From Kocuria palustris (GTDB lineage Bacteria; Actinomycetota; Actinomycetes; Actinomycetales; Micrococcaceae), in NCBI RefSeq assembly GCF_007666205.1, contig NZ_VDOR01000002.1, positions 399,943 through 463,942 of the forward strand: DNA of 64,000 nucleotides, in the 5' to 3' direction. The notes beneath the pieces were generated by a model, which saw nothing but the letters and a program-made list of their open reading frames with translations, was not told the DNA's origin and did no database searches. Of the stretch, positions 1-9,900 are shown piece by piece. Every line of letters begins with the position of its first letter. Position 1 is the stretch's first letter. The translations under genes were made by a program, and so were the position numbers.

Positions 1-603
1 GTGGCGGAGGCGAACGACTGGCGCGTGGTCAGCTACATCAAGCCCGGCTGCTACTGGACGACCCCCGAGGATCAGCTCCAGGGGGACTGCGAGCCCTGGC
101 TGGACGGGTCCATGCCTCTCGTGCACCAGCTCGACCCGGATCTGATCGTCACCCAGTCGACGTTCACGAACCAGCACGGCGAGTTCTACAAGCCGGACTA
201 CGAGCAGCGGGTGCGCCAGGTGACCGACGAGGGCTACCGGGTCCTGGGCGTGCGCGACGTCCCGCGCTTCGACCGGCCCCAGCCCGAGTGCGCCATGGAC
301 GCCGGCGACCCGGATGCCCCGCAGTGCCAGCGGACGCACCCGATGCTCGGGCAGCCCGATCCGATGCAGCCGCTGGCCGACGAGCTGCCGCTCTACGCGG
401 AGATGGACATGACGGACCAGTTATGCCCGGACGGGGTCTGCCCGCCGGTCATCGGCAACATGTACGTCCAGTGGGACACCGGGCACCTGTCGATCCCGTA
501 CTCCCGGTCCCTGGCCTGGACGTTCGCCGAGCGGATGCAGGGGGCGCTGGCCGCCGACGGGGCCGCGGTCGAGCAGCTCCCGGCGCCGCCGCAGCCGCAG
601 TGA
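1..603 (+). CDS. SGNH-hydrolase-like C-terminal domain of a probable acyltransferase (5' truncated)
   Basis: The reading frame is already open at the left edge, so only the last 200 residues are seen and the true start lies outside. An Asp-Thr-Gly-His-Leu-Ser block (D159, H162) near the C-terminus matches the catalytic Asp/His block of SGNH-type esterase domains. These often form the extracytoplasmic C-terminal half of OafA/YrhL-type O-acyltransferases that modify surface glycans. Several cysteines (for example the pair around 'CPDGVC') suggest disulfides and export. No membrane segment is in view, so the fusion to an acyltransferase-3 domain is inferred. A Pro/Gln-rich tail ends the protein. 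Confidence 0.6.
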   Translation: MAEANDWRVVSYIKPGCYWTTPEDQLQGDCEPWLDGSMPLVHQLDPDLIVTQSTFTNQHGEFYKPDYEQRVRQVTDEGYRVLGVRDVPRFDRPQPECAMDAGDPDAPQCQRTHPMLGQPDPMQPLADELPLYAEMDMTDQLCPDGVCPPVIGNMYVQWDTGHLSIPYSRSLAWTFAERMQGALAADGAAVEQLPAPPQPQ

Positions 604-671
604 CCCGACGGCCCGCCGGCAGCCCGGCCCGCACGAGCACGAGGCGGGTCGGGCTCGTCGCAGCGGCGTCC

Positions 672-2282
<1,611 letters not shown>

Positions 2283-2328
2283 GCCGGCCGCGCCCGCTCC
2301 CGCGACACGGCACGAGAAGGACTGCGCA

Positions 2329-3456
2329 GTGAACCTGAACTACGACATCGAGATCGGCCGCAGCAAGCGGGCCCGTCGGACGTACTCCCTGGACGAGGTC
2401 GCCCTCGTGCCCTCGCGGCGCACCCGCGATCCGCGCGAGGTCTCGACCGACTGGAAGATCGACGCCTACACGTTCGGGACCCCGTTCCTGGGCGCGCCCA
2501 TGGACTCCGTGACCTCCCCGGCCACCGCGATCGCCATGGGGCGGATGGGCGTGCTCGGCGTCCTGAACCTCGAGGGGCTGTGGACGCGCTACGACGATCC
2601 CGAGCCCCTGCTCGACGAGATCGCCGGGCTGTCCGCGGACGACCTGCCGGCGGCCACCCGCCGCATGCAGGAGATCTACCGCCGTCCCATCCGCCCCGAG
2701 CTGATCACGCAGCGGCTGGGCGAGATCCGCGAGTCCGGGGTCATCGTGGCCGGGGCGCTGACCCCGCAGCGCACGCAGGAGCACTACCGCACGGTCCTCG
2801 AGGCCGGGGTGGACCTGTTCGTGATCCGCGGGACGACCGTCTCGGCCGAGCACGTCTCCCAGGCCGATGAGCCGCTGGATCTCAAGCGGTTCATCTACGA
2901 CCTCGACGTCCCGGTGATCGTGGGCGGCGCGGCCGGCTACACGCCCGCCCTGCACCTCATGCGCACCGGCGCCGCCGGCGTGCTCGTCGGCTTCGGCGGC
3001 GGCGCGTCCATGCGCACCGAGCAGGTCCTGGGCATCCACGCGGCCGGGGCCTCGGCGATCTCCGACGTCGCGGCCGCCCGCCGCGACTACCTCGACGAGT
3101 CGGGCGGGCGCTACGTCCACGTCATCGCCGACGGCGGTGTCGGCAACTCCGGGACGATCGTCAAGGCCCTGGCCATGGGCGCCGACGCCGTCATGCTCGG
3201 CACCGCGCTGGCGCGGGCCGACGAGGCGCCGGGCCGCGGCTGGCACTGGGGCGCGGAGGCCCACCACGGCGAGGTCCCGCGCGGCGTGCGCACCCGGGTC
3301 AGCAGCGCCGGGCCCCTGCAGGAGGTCCTGCACGGGCCGTCGTCGCAGGTCGACGGCAGCTCCAATCTCGTGGGCTCCCTGCGCCGGGCCATGTCGACCA
3401 CCGGCTACCTGGACCTCAAGTCCTTCCAGCGCACGGAGGTCGTGGTCCACGGCTGA
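2329..3456 (+). CDS. guaB3: GuaB3 family IMP dehydrogenase-related protein
   Basis: A 375-residue TIM-barrel relative of GuaB without CBS domains. Family signatures such as 'GRYVHVIADGGVGNSG' and 'HLMRTGAAGVLVGFGGG' are clear. The loop that holds the catalytic cysteine in true IMPDHs reads 'GASMRTEQVLG' here, with no cysteine, so ordinary IMPDH or GMP reductase chemistry through a thioimidate looks impossible at that site. Cyanobacterial GuaB3 has been reported as a GMP reductase; actinobacterial members are not settled. GTG start at 2329 behind GAGAAGGA. A hairpin terminator follows. Confidence 0.93.
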   Translation: MNLNYDIEIGRSKRARRTYSLDEVALVPSRRTRDPREVSTDWKIDAYTFGTPFLGAPMDSVTSPATAIAMGRMGVLGVLNLEGLWTRYDDPEPLLDEIAGLSADDLPAATRRMQEIYRRPIRPELITQRLGEIRESGVIVAGALTPQRTQEHYRTVLEAGVDLFVIRGTTVSAEHVSQADEPLDLKRFIYDLDVPVIVGGAAGYTPALHLMRTGAAGVLVGFGGGASMRTEQVLGIHAAGASAISDVAAARRDYLDESGGRYVHVIADGGVGNSGTIVKALAMGADAVMLGTALARADEAPGRGWHWGAEAHHGEVPRGVRTRVSSAGPLQEVLHGPSSQVDGSSNLVGSLRRAMSTTGYLDLKSFQRTEVVVHG

Positions 3457-3469
3457 GCAGGACGCCGAG

Positions 3470-3506
3470 CCCTGCGGCCGGCCGGCGATTCGGCCCCGCC
3501 GCAGGG
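3470..3506 (+). terminator. Hairpin downstream of guaB3
   Basis: CCCTGCGG (3470-3477) pairs with CCGCAGGG (3499-3506); GACG/CGTC flanks can extend the stem past a small bulge. There is no U-tract, and it sits just before the SURF1 promoter. Confidence 0.5.
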
Positions 3507-3512
3507 CGTCAC

Positions 3513-3518
3513 TAGACT
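3513..3518 (+). promoter_or_regulatory. -10 element, leaderless SURF1 mRNA
   Basis: TAGACT followed by exactly 6 nt and then the GTG at 3525, which places transcription start at the start codon. No Shine-Dalgarno is seen. Confidence 0.65.
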
Positions 3519-3524
3519 GGAACG

Positions 3525-4553
3525 GTGCTCAGGACCGCCCTCAGACCCAGATCCCTCGCCACCCTGGCGGTCTGTCTGGGCATCGCCCTGGCGTTCGTGC
3601 TGCTGAGCCGCTGGCAGATCGAGAGCAGCCGCGAGGCGCAGACGGTCTACGACCCGGGCAAGGAGATCGTCCGCCCGCTGGACGAGACCATGCAGCCGGG
3701 CACGGTGTCCACGCTCGACGAGGTCGACACCGCCGTGGAGGCCTCGGGCACGTACCTGCCCGAGTCCACGGTGCTCGTCGAGAACCGGCTCCAGGGCGAT
3801 CGGAGCGGATGGTGGGTTGTCACGGGCCTGCAGGTCGCCGGCTCCCAGGAGCAGTGGGCGGATGCGGAGGCCGACGTCGTGATCCCCGTCGTGCGGGGCT
3901 GGACGGAGGATCCGGACCGGGTGCCGGAGGCCCCCCAGGGGGAGGTCTCCGTGGCGGGGCGCCTGCTGCCGCAGGAGGCGCCGCTGTCCACGCGGGACCA
4001 GGACCCCGGCACGTATGCGAGCCTCTCGCCGGCCCAGCTGACCAACGCGTGGGACGTGCCCGTCTACTCGGGCTTCGTCACGGCCATGGCCGAGGTCCCG
4101 GGCTCCGACGCCTCGCTGGCCGATGACGACGGCACCCTGCCCGACGACGGACGGCTGCTGTCCCCGGAGCTCGAGGCCGTGTCCGTGGACCAGCAGCCGA
4201 CCGACACCTCGCTGGACCCCCTCAACGTGTTCTACGCGATCGAGTGGATCGTCTTCGCGGGCTTCGCGCTGTGGATCTGGTACTCCTCCGTGCGCGACGA
4301 CCACCGCCGCCGGCAGGACCCGGCCGCCTGGTTCGAGCTCGAGGGCGAATCGCTGCCCTACGCCTGGGACGCCGCGGCAGAGCGCTTCTACTACTACGAT
4401 CCCGTGGCCGGGGAGTACTACTACTTCGACGACCAGCCCGCCGCGGCGCAGACCGCGCAGACGTCGGCCGCCCCCCGCGAGGACGGCAGCCCCGGCGGCG
4501 GACAGCAGCACGACAGCGGGCGCACCGTCCCGCGGAGCGGAGAGCACCGATGA
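3525..4553 (+). CDS. SURF1 family cytochrome c oxidase assembly protein with aromatic C-terminal tail
   Basis: SURF1 proteins help insert haem a into cytochrome c oxidase in the membrane. The 342-residue product has the two-helix hairpin plan: a TM near residues 13-30, a long extracytoplasmic domain, and a second TM near 235-255. Beyond the usual family end is a cytoplasmic extension. Within it, residues about 279-305 are a Trp/Tyr/Asp-rich stretch ('ERFYYYDPVAGEYYYF') resembling the spacing of a WW-type motif, followed by an Ala/Gln/Gly tail. The GTG start is set by the leaderless -10. The stop overlaps the next ATG (ATGA). Confidence 0.9.
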   Translation: MLRTALRPRSLATLAVCLGIALAFVLLSRWQIESSREAQTVYDPGKEIVRPLDETMQPGTVSTLDEVDTAVEASGTYLPESTVLVENRLQGDRSGWWVVTGLQVAGSQEQWADAEADVVIPVVRGWTEDPDRVPEAPQGEVSVAGRLLPQEAPLSTRDQDPGTYASLSPAQLTNAWDVPVYSGFVTAMAEVPGSDASLADDDGTLPDDGRLLSPELEAVSVDQQPTDTSLDPLNVFYAIEWIVFAGFALWIWYSSVRDDHRRRQDPAAWFELEGESLPYAWDAAAERFYYYDPVAGEYYYFDDQPAAAQTAQTSAAPREDGSPGGGQQHDSGRTVPRSGEHR

Positions 4554-5137
4554 GCCAGGCAGCATCCCAGGGCGACGCGCCCCGGCCGAAGGAGCGCACC
4601 GACGGCGTCCGCGTGAGCGCTCCGCAGGGCGCCGAGCCGTCGAAGGCCACCGAGCCCGGTCGGCTGCCGCAGTACTCGGCGCTGCGGACCCGGCGGCGCT
4701 TCGGCGGCACCGAGTCGCAGATCCGGTGGTGGCTGAACTTCTACATGGTCTGCGCCTGGGTCTCCGGCACGTTCCTCCTGCTGCTCGTGGCCGAGATGAT
4801 CCTGCGCTACGGGCTGGGCTACGACGTCATCGCCGGCGGCACCTGGGCGGCCACGGGGGAGTCGAACATCCTGGGCCTGCGCGACAACGAGCTCGTGGAC
4901 ATCGAGGGCGGAGTCAACATCTCGACCTGGATCCTGATCGTCCACGGCTGGTTCTACGTCGTGTACCTCTTCTCGTGCTTCCGGCTGTGGAGCCTCATGC
5001 GCTGGCCGTTCCCGCAGTTCATCGTCATGGCCCTGGGCGGCGTCGTGCCGTTCCTGTCGTTCATCGTGGAGCGCAAGATCCACCGCTCGACCTCGGCGGA
5101 GCTGGCGTCGTTCCCCAAGGCGGCCAAGCGCTACTGA
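4550..5137 (+). CDS. DUF3817 family membrane protein
   Basis: 195 residues. About 60 polar N-terminal residues precede a DUF3817 core of three membrane segments (roughly 65-87, 125-147, 152-172), with the conserved 'HGWFYVVYLF' helix. The function of the family is unknown. The ATG overlaps the SURF1 stop by 4 nt (ATGA), so the two are translationally coupled. This neighbourhood hints at a membrane or respiratory context, but nothing in the protein shows it. Confidence 0.9.
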   Translation: MSQAASQGDAPRPKERTDGVRVSAPQGAEPSKATEPGRLPQYSALRTRRRFGGTESQIRWWLNFYMVCAWVSGTFLLLLVAEMILRYGLGYDVIAGGTWAATGESNILGLRDNELVDIEGGVNISTWILIVHGWFYVVYLFSCFRLWSLMRWPFPQFIVMALGGVVPFLSFIVERKIHRSTSAELASFPKAAKRY

Positions 5138-5178
5138 CCCGGGCCGACGGCTGCCAGGGGGCGCGGCGCCCCGTGTCC

Positions 5179-5184
5179 TAGACT
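5179..5184 (+). promoter_or_regulatory. -10 element, leaderless guaA mRNA
   Basis: TAGACT with 7 nt to the GTG at 5192. It is the same hexamer as at SURF1, guaB and fumC. Confidence 0.65.
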
Positions 5185-5191
5185 GTCGGCC

Positions 5192-6850
5192 GTGACATCA
5201 CAGCCCAGCACCGCATCCGCAGCCAACGCCGTCGACGCAGCCCACGGCCCCCAGGGCCCCGTCCTCGTCGTCGACTACGGCGCCCAGTACGCCCAGCTCA
5301 TCGCCCGCCGCGTGCGCGAGGCCGACGTCTACTCGGAGATCGTCCCGCACACGCTGTCGACCCCGGAGATCCTGGCCAAGGAGCCGTCCGCGCTGATCCT
5401 CTCCGGCGGCCCGTCGTCGGTGTGGGCCGAGGGCGCGCCCGTCCGGGACGCCGAGCTCTTCGAGGCCGGGATCCCGGTCCTCGGGATCTGCTACGGCTTC
5501 CAGGTCATGGCCCACGCCCTCGGCGGGACCGTCGCCAAGACCGGGGCCCGGGAGTACGGCGCCACCACGGTGGACGCCACGCTGGGCGTGCCCGACACCG
5601 CCCCGCCCGGCGAGGACGTCCCCGGCCCGGACTCGATCCTCACCGGATCCCCGCGCATGCAGCGGGTCTGGATGAGCCACGGCGACTCCGTGACCGAGGC
5701 GCCGGAGGGCTTCCGCGTGCTCGCCTCCTCGGGCGGGGCGCCCGTGGCGGCCTTCGTCGACGAGCGGCGCCGACTGGCCGGCGTGCAGTGGCACCCCGAG
5801 GTGCGGCACACGGAGCACGGGCAGGCCACGATCGAGCACTTCCTCTTCGAGATCGCCGGGCTGAAGCCCACGTGGTCCACCGAGAACATCATCGACGCCC
5901 AGATCGCCAGGATCCGCGAGCAGGTCGGCGACGGCCGCGCCATCTGCGGGCTCTCCGGCGGGGTGGACTCCGCGGTCGCGGCCGCGCTCGTCCAGCGCGC
6001 GATCGGCGGCCGCCTGACCTGCGTCCTCGTGGACCACGGCCTGATGCGCCAGGACGAGATCGCGCAGGTCGAGACCGACTACGTCGCCTCGACCGGCGTG
6101 AACCTGCACGTGGCGCGGGAGGCCGATCGCTTCATCGACGCCCTGGCAGGCGTGAGCGACCCGGAGACCAAGCGCAAGATCATCGGCCGCGAGTTCATCC
6201 GCGCGTTCGAGGCCGCCGAGTCCGCCGTCCTCGAGGCGGCCGCGGACGAGGGGGCGAAGGTCAGCCACCTGGTCCAGGGCACGCTCTACCCCGACGTCGT
6301 CGAATCCGGCGGCGGCGAGGGCGCGGCCACGATCAAGTCGCACCACAACGTCGGCGGGCTGCCCGAGGACATCGAGTTCCAGCTCGTCGAGCCGCTGCGC
6401 GAGCTGTTCAAGGACGAGGTCCGCGAGGTCGGCCGTCAGCTGGGCCTCCCGGAGTCGATCGTCGGCCGGCAGCCGTTCCCCGGCCCGGGCCTGGGCATCC
6501 GCATCATCGGCGATGTCACCCGGGAGCGCCTGGACATCCTGCGCCGGGCCGATGCCATCGCGCGCGAGGAGCTCACGGCCTCCGGGCTGGACGAGGAGGT
6601 CTGGCAGATGCCGGTCGTGCTGCTGGCCGATGTCCGCTCGGTCGGCGTCCAGGGCGACGGGCGCACCTACGGGCACCCGATCGTCCTGCGCCCCGTCTCC
6701 AGCGAGGACGCCATGACGGCCGACTGGTCCCGACTGCCCGAGGACCTGCTCGCCGGGATCTCCAGCCGCATCACCAATGAGGTCGAGGAGATCAACCGCG
6801 TCGTGCTGGACGTGACCTCCAAGCCCCCGGGAACCATCGAGTGGGAGTGA
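5192..6850 (+). CDS. guaA: GMP synthase (glutamine-hydrolysing)
   Basis: Converts XMP to GMP using ATP and glutamine. The class I glutamine amidotransferase half has nucleophile C100 in '[15 protein letters not shown]' and the His/Glu pair in 'QWHPEV'. The ATP-pyrophosphatase half has the P-loop 'SGGVDS' (residues 255-260). The C-terminal dimerisation domain carries '[13 protein letters not shown]' and ends 'KPPGTIEWE', as expected for a full-length enzyme (552 residues). An N-terminal Ala-rich extension of about 20 residues precedes the first domain. It has its own promoter. Confidence 0.98.
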   Translation: MTSQPSTASAANAVDAAHGPQGPVLVVDYGAQYAQLIARRVREADVYSEIVPHTLSTPEILAKEPSALILSGGPSSVWAEGAPVRDAELFEAGIPVLGICYGFQVMAHALGGTVAKTGAREYGATTVDATLGVPDTAPPGEDVPGPDSILTGSPRMQRVWMSHGDSVTEAPEGFRVLASSGGAPVAAFVDERRRLAGVQWHPEVRHTEHGQATIEHFLFEIAGLKPTWSTENIIDAQIARIREQVGDGRAICGLSGGVDSAVAAALVQRAIGGRLTCVLVDHGLMRQDEIAQVETDYVASTGVNLHVAREADRFIDALAGVSDPETKRKIIGREFIRAFEAAESAVLEAAADEGAKVSHLVQGTLYPDVVESGGGEGAATIKSHHNVGGLPEDIEFQLVEPLRELFKDEVREVGRQLGLPESIVGRQPFPGPGLGIRIIGDVTRERLDILRRADAIAREELTASGLDEEVWQMPVVLLADVRSVGVQGDGRTYGHPIVLRPVSSEDAMTADWSRLPEDLLAGISSRITNEVEEINRVVLDVTSKPPGTIEWE

Positions 6851-6854
6851 CGGG

Positions 6855-6875
6855 CGCGGCCCGCCCCGGGCCCGC
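6855..6875 (+). terminator. Hairpin downstream of guaA
   Basis: CGCGGCCCG (6855-6863) pairs with CGGGCCCGCG (6866-6875) with one bulged base and a very tight turn. The position, 4 nt after the guaA stop, suits termination. Confidence 0.35.
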
Positions 6876-6971
6876 GTCCGGCTCCCGAACGGGCGCTGCC
6901 CACGCCCGCCGAGCAACCCCCGACGACGCCGCGTCCGCGTGAGCGCGCGGCCGTCATCCCCTAGGAGAAGC

Positions 6972-9900
6972 ATGTCCCCCTCGTCCGAGTCCGGAACCAC
7001 CGCTCCGAGCGGCTCGTCCGCGGCCGGCCGCGGCGCGCCGGAGACCGTCTCGCTGCAGGCCTGGACGCGGCAGATGGACGCCTACACCGGTCCGGACACG
7101 CTGCTCGACTTCAATCAGGTCGACAACGTCTGCATCGACCTGACGGAGGCCAACTCCTCGGGGCAGGCGCAGCTGATGATGGGCCGGCCCACGCGCCTGT
7201 CCACGATCATGCGCGAGCAGGCCGGGCTGCAGCGCGCCTCCCGGGCCGCGCGCATCCTGCGCACCAAGATCCACGAGCTGTCCTCGCAGCACGGACTCGA
7301 CGCGGCGTACCTGGCGGCCGGCACGGCCTCGTGGCTGCAGGGGCCGCCGCGCGGCCGCCCGGGCGAGGAGCATGGCCCGAGCGCCCGCGGCCACGCGGCG
7401 CGGGCAGATCGCCAGGGCGCCCAGCGGCGCTGCATCGCCCCCGTCCTGCTGGCCCCCGTCACGATCCGCCCGCGCTCCGACGGCGACGACTTCGACCTGC
7501 AGATCGTCGGCCCGGCCCAGCTCAACCCGGCCATGGTCCGGCGCCTGCTGGCGGATCACGGCATCGATCTGTCCACCGGGGAGATCGCCCGGCTCGCCTA
7601 CGGCACCCGCCGGCTGGATCCGGCGCCGGTGCTCGAGTCGCTGCGGATGGCCGCCTCCGACGTCCCGGGCATGCACGTCGACCACCGGCTGCTGATCTCG
7701 ACGTTTGCGGATCTGCACGACCGCCCGGCCGATGAGCACGTCCCGGTCCGGACCGACGTGATCCGGGACCTGGCCCGGCTCAAGTCCACCGCGGTGGGCA
7801 AGATCCCGCAGCCGCGTCCGCTGACCAACCGCTGCGCGCCCCTGGACGAGCGCGATCCGGCCTCCGAGCTGCTGCTGCTCGACGCCGACGGCTCCCAGCA
7901 GGAGGTCGTGGACCTCGCGGGCCAGGGCGAGTCGTTCGTGGTGACCGCCGCCCCCGGCACGGGGCAGATCGCGACCGCGGTCAACACCGTGGGCGCGCTG
8001 ATGGCCCAGGGTCGCTCCGTGCTGGTGCTCGGCGAGCGGCGGGCGGCGCTGAGCGACTTCCACCGCGGCTTCGAGATGCTCGGGCTCTCGTCGTCCGTGC
8101 TCGAGCTCGGCTCGCACCTGACGGGCGAGGACGTCGCCGCGCAGCTGATCGAGTCCATCACCCGCGTCGAGCGGGCCCGGGAGCCGGAGCTGAGCGGGCT
8201 GCACGAGCAGCTGCGCTCGGTCCGCGACCTGCTGGCGGGGCACATCGACGCCCTGCACCGGCAGCGGCCGCGCGTGGAGGCCTCGGCCTATCAGGCCATG
8301 CAGGCCCTGGCCCGGCTCACGGCCCGCCCCGACGGCCCCACGACCCGGGTGCGCTTCTCCCGCGGCGTGCTCGATGCGGCCGCCCACCGCACCGAGATCA
8401 CCCGGCAGCTCGAGCGCGCCGCCGAGCTCGGGGCCTTCGACGCCGAGACCCTCGACGGGCCCTGGGAGGGCGCTCGCCTGGTCAACGAGGAGGAGACCCG
8501 CCAGGCCCGGCACCTCGCGCAGTCGCTGCTGCTCGAGCTGAGCACTCTCGAGACCGGCATGCGCGGCGTCCTGTCCGTCTCGGGCCTGCGCCCCGGCTCG
8601 ACGGTCCCCGAGTGGGGCCAGCAGCTGCGCCTGCTGCAGGAGGTCGAGTCCTCCCTGCGCTCGTTCACCCCCGATATCTTCGACCGGCCGGTCACGGACC
8701 TCATCGCGGCCACGGCCGGCGCCTCCTGGCGACGCGACCACGCGATCGAGATGTCCGGGCTGCAGCGCTCGCGGCTGCGCAAGGCGGCCAAGGAGTACAT
8801 CCGCCCGGGCGTGCATCTGTCGGACCTGCATGCCTCGCTGGTCAAGGTCCAGTCCGAGCGCGACCGCTGGCGCTCGTGGTCCGCGACCATCGAGAAGCCC
8901 GAGGTCTCCGATGCCGTCGACGACGTCGCGGAGATGCAGCAGCGCTTCGTCGAGGACCTCGAGGGGCTGATGATCGCGCTCGAGGGCTCGCGCACCGGGG
9001 CCGGGCTGATGGATCTGGATGCGGCGCAGCTGCGCGACGTCCTCACCGCGCTGATCGACGACGAGACCAGCCTCGAGACCATCCCCGAGCGCACGCTGCT
9101 GCTCGAGGGACTGCGCGACCGCGGCCTGGGCGAGTTCGTCGACGACCTCATCGACCGGCGCGTGCCGGGCCGCCGCGTGGCGGAGGAGTTCGACCTGGCG
9201 TGGTGGCAGTCCTCGCTCGAGGCCATGGCCGCCGACGACGGCCTGCTGCCCATGACGGAGGGCTCGAGCCTTCGCCGGGCGGAGCAGGAGTTCCGCCGGG
9301 CGGACTCCGCCCACATCTCCTCCGGGCCCGCACGGCTGAGCTGGGCCCAGGCGCAGCGCTGGCGGCGGCTCCTGCAGGAGCAGCCCGAGGCCGCCGGCGA
9401 GCTGCGCGCCATGCTGCGCCAGGGCAGCGCGCCGCTGCCGCAGCTGCTGAGGGCCTGCGGGGATCTCACCCGCGCCCTCGCCCCGGTGTGGACGGCGAGC
9501 CCGCTCGTGCTCTCGGCCGCCCTGCCGGACGACGTCGAGATCGATGCCGTCGTCGTCCTGGACGGGGAGTCCACCCCGCTGGCGGCCGTGCTGCCCGCCG
9601 TGACGCGCGCCCAGCAGGTCATCGTCCTCGGCGACCCGGCGCTCGGGCGGCCGCAGCCCTTCACCGTCGCCCCCATGACGGGCCCGGAGCCCGGGCCGGT
9701 CGCCGAGGTGGACTCCGCCTTCGACGCACTGGCCCGCGTGGTCGATCGCCGCCGGCTGCGCGTGCTCTACCGGGATCTGGACCCCGAGCTGTTCGAGCAG
9801 CTCAACCAGGACTTCTACGAGGGCAGCCTGACCCGCCTGCCCTCGGGCGCCGCGCTGACCGACGGCGACTCCCGCCTGGAGGTCGAATACGTCGCCGACG

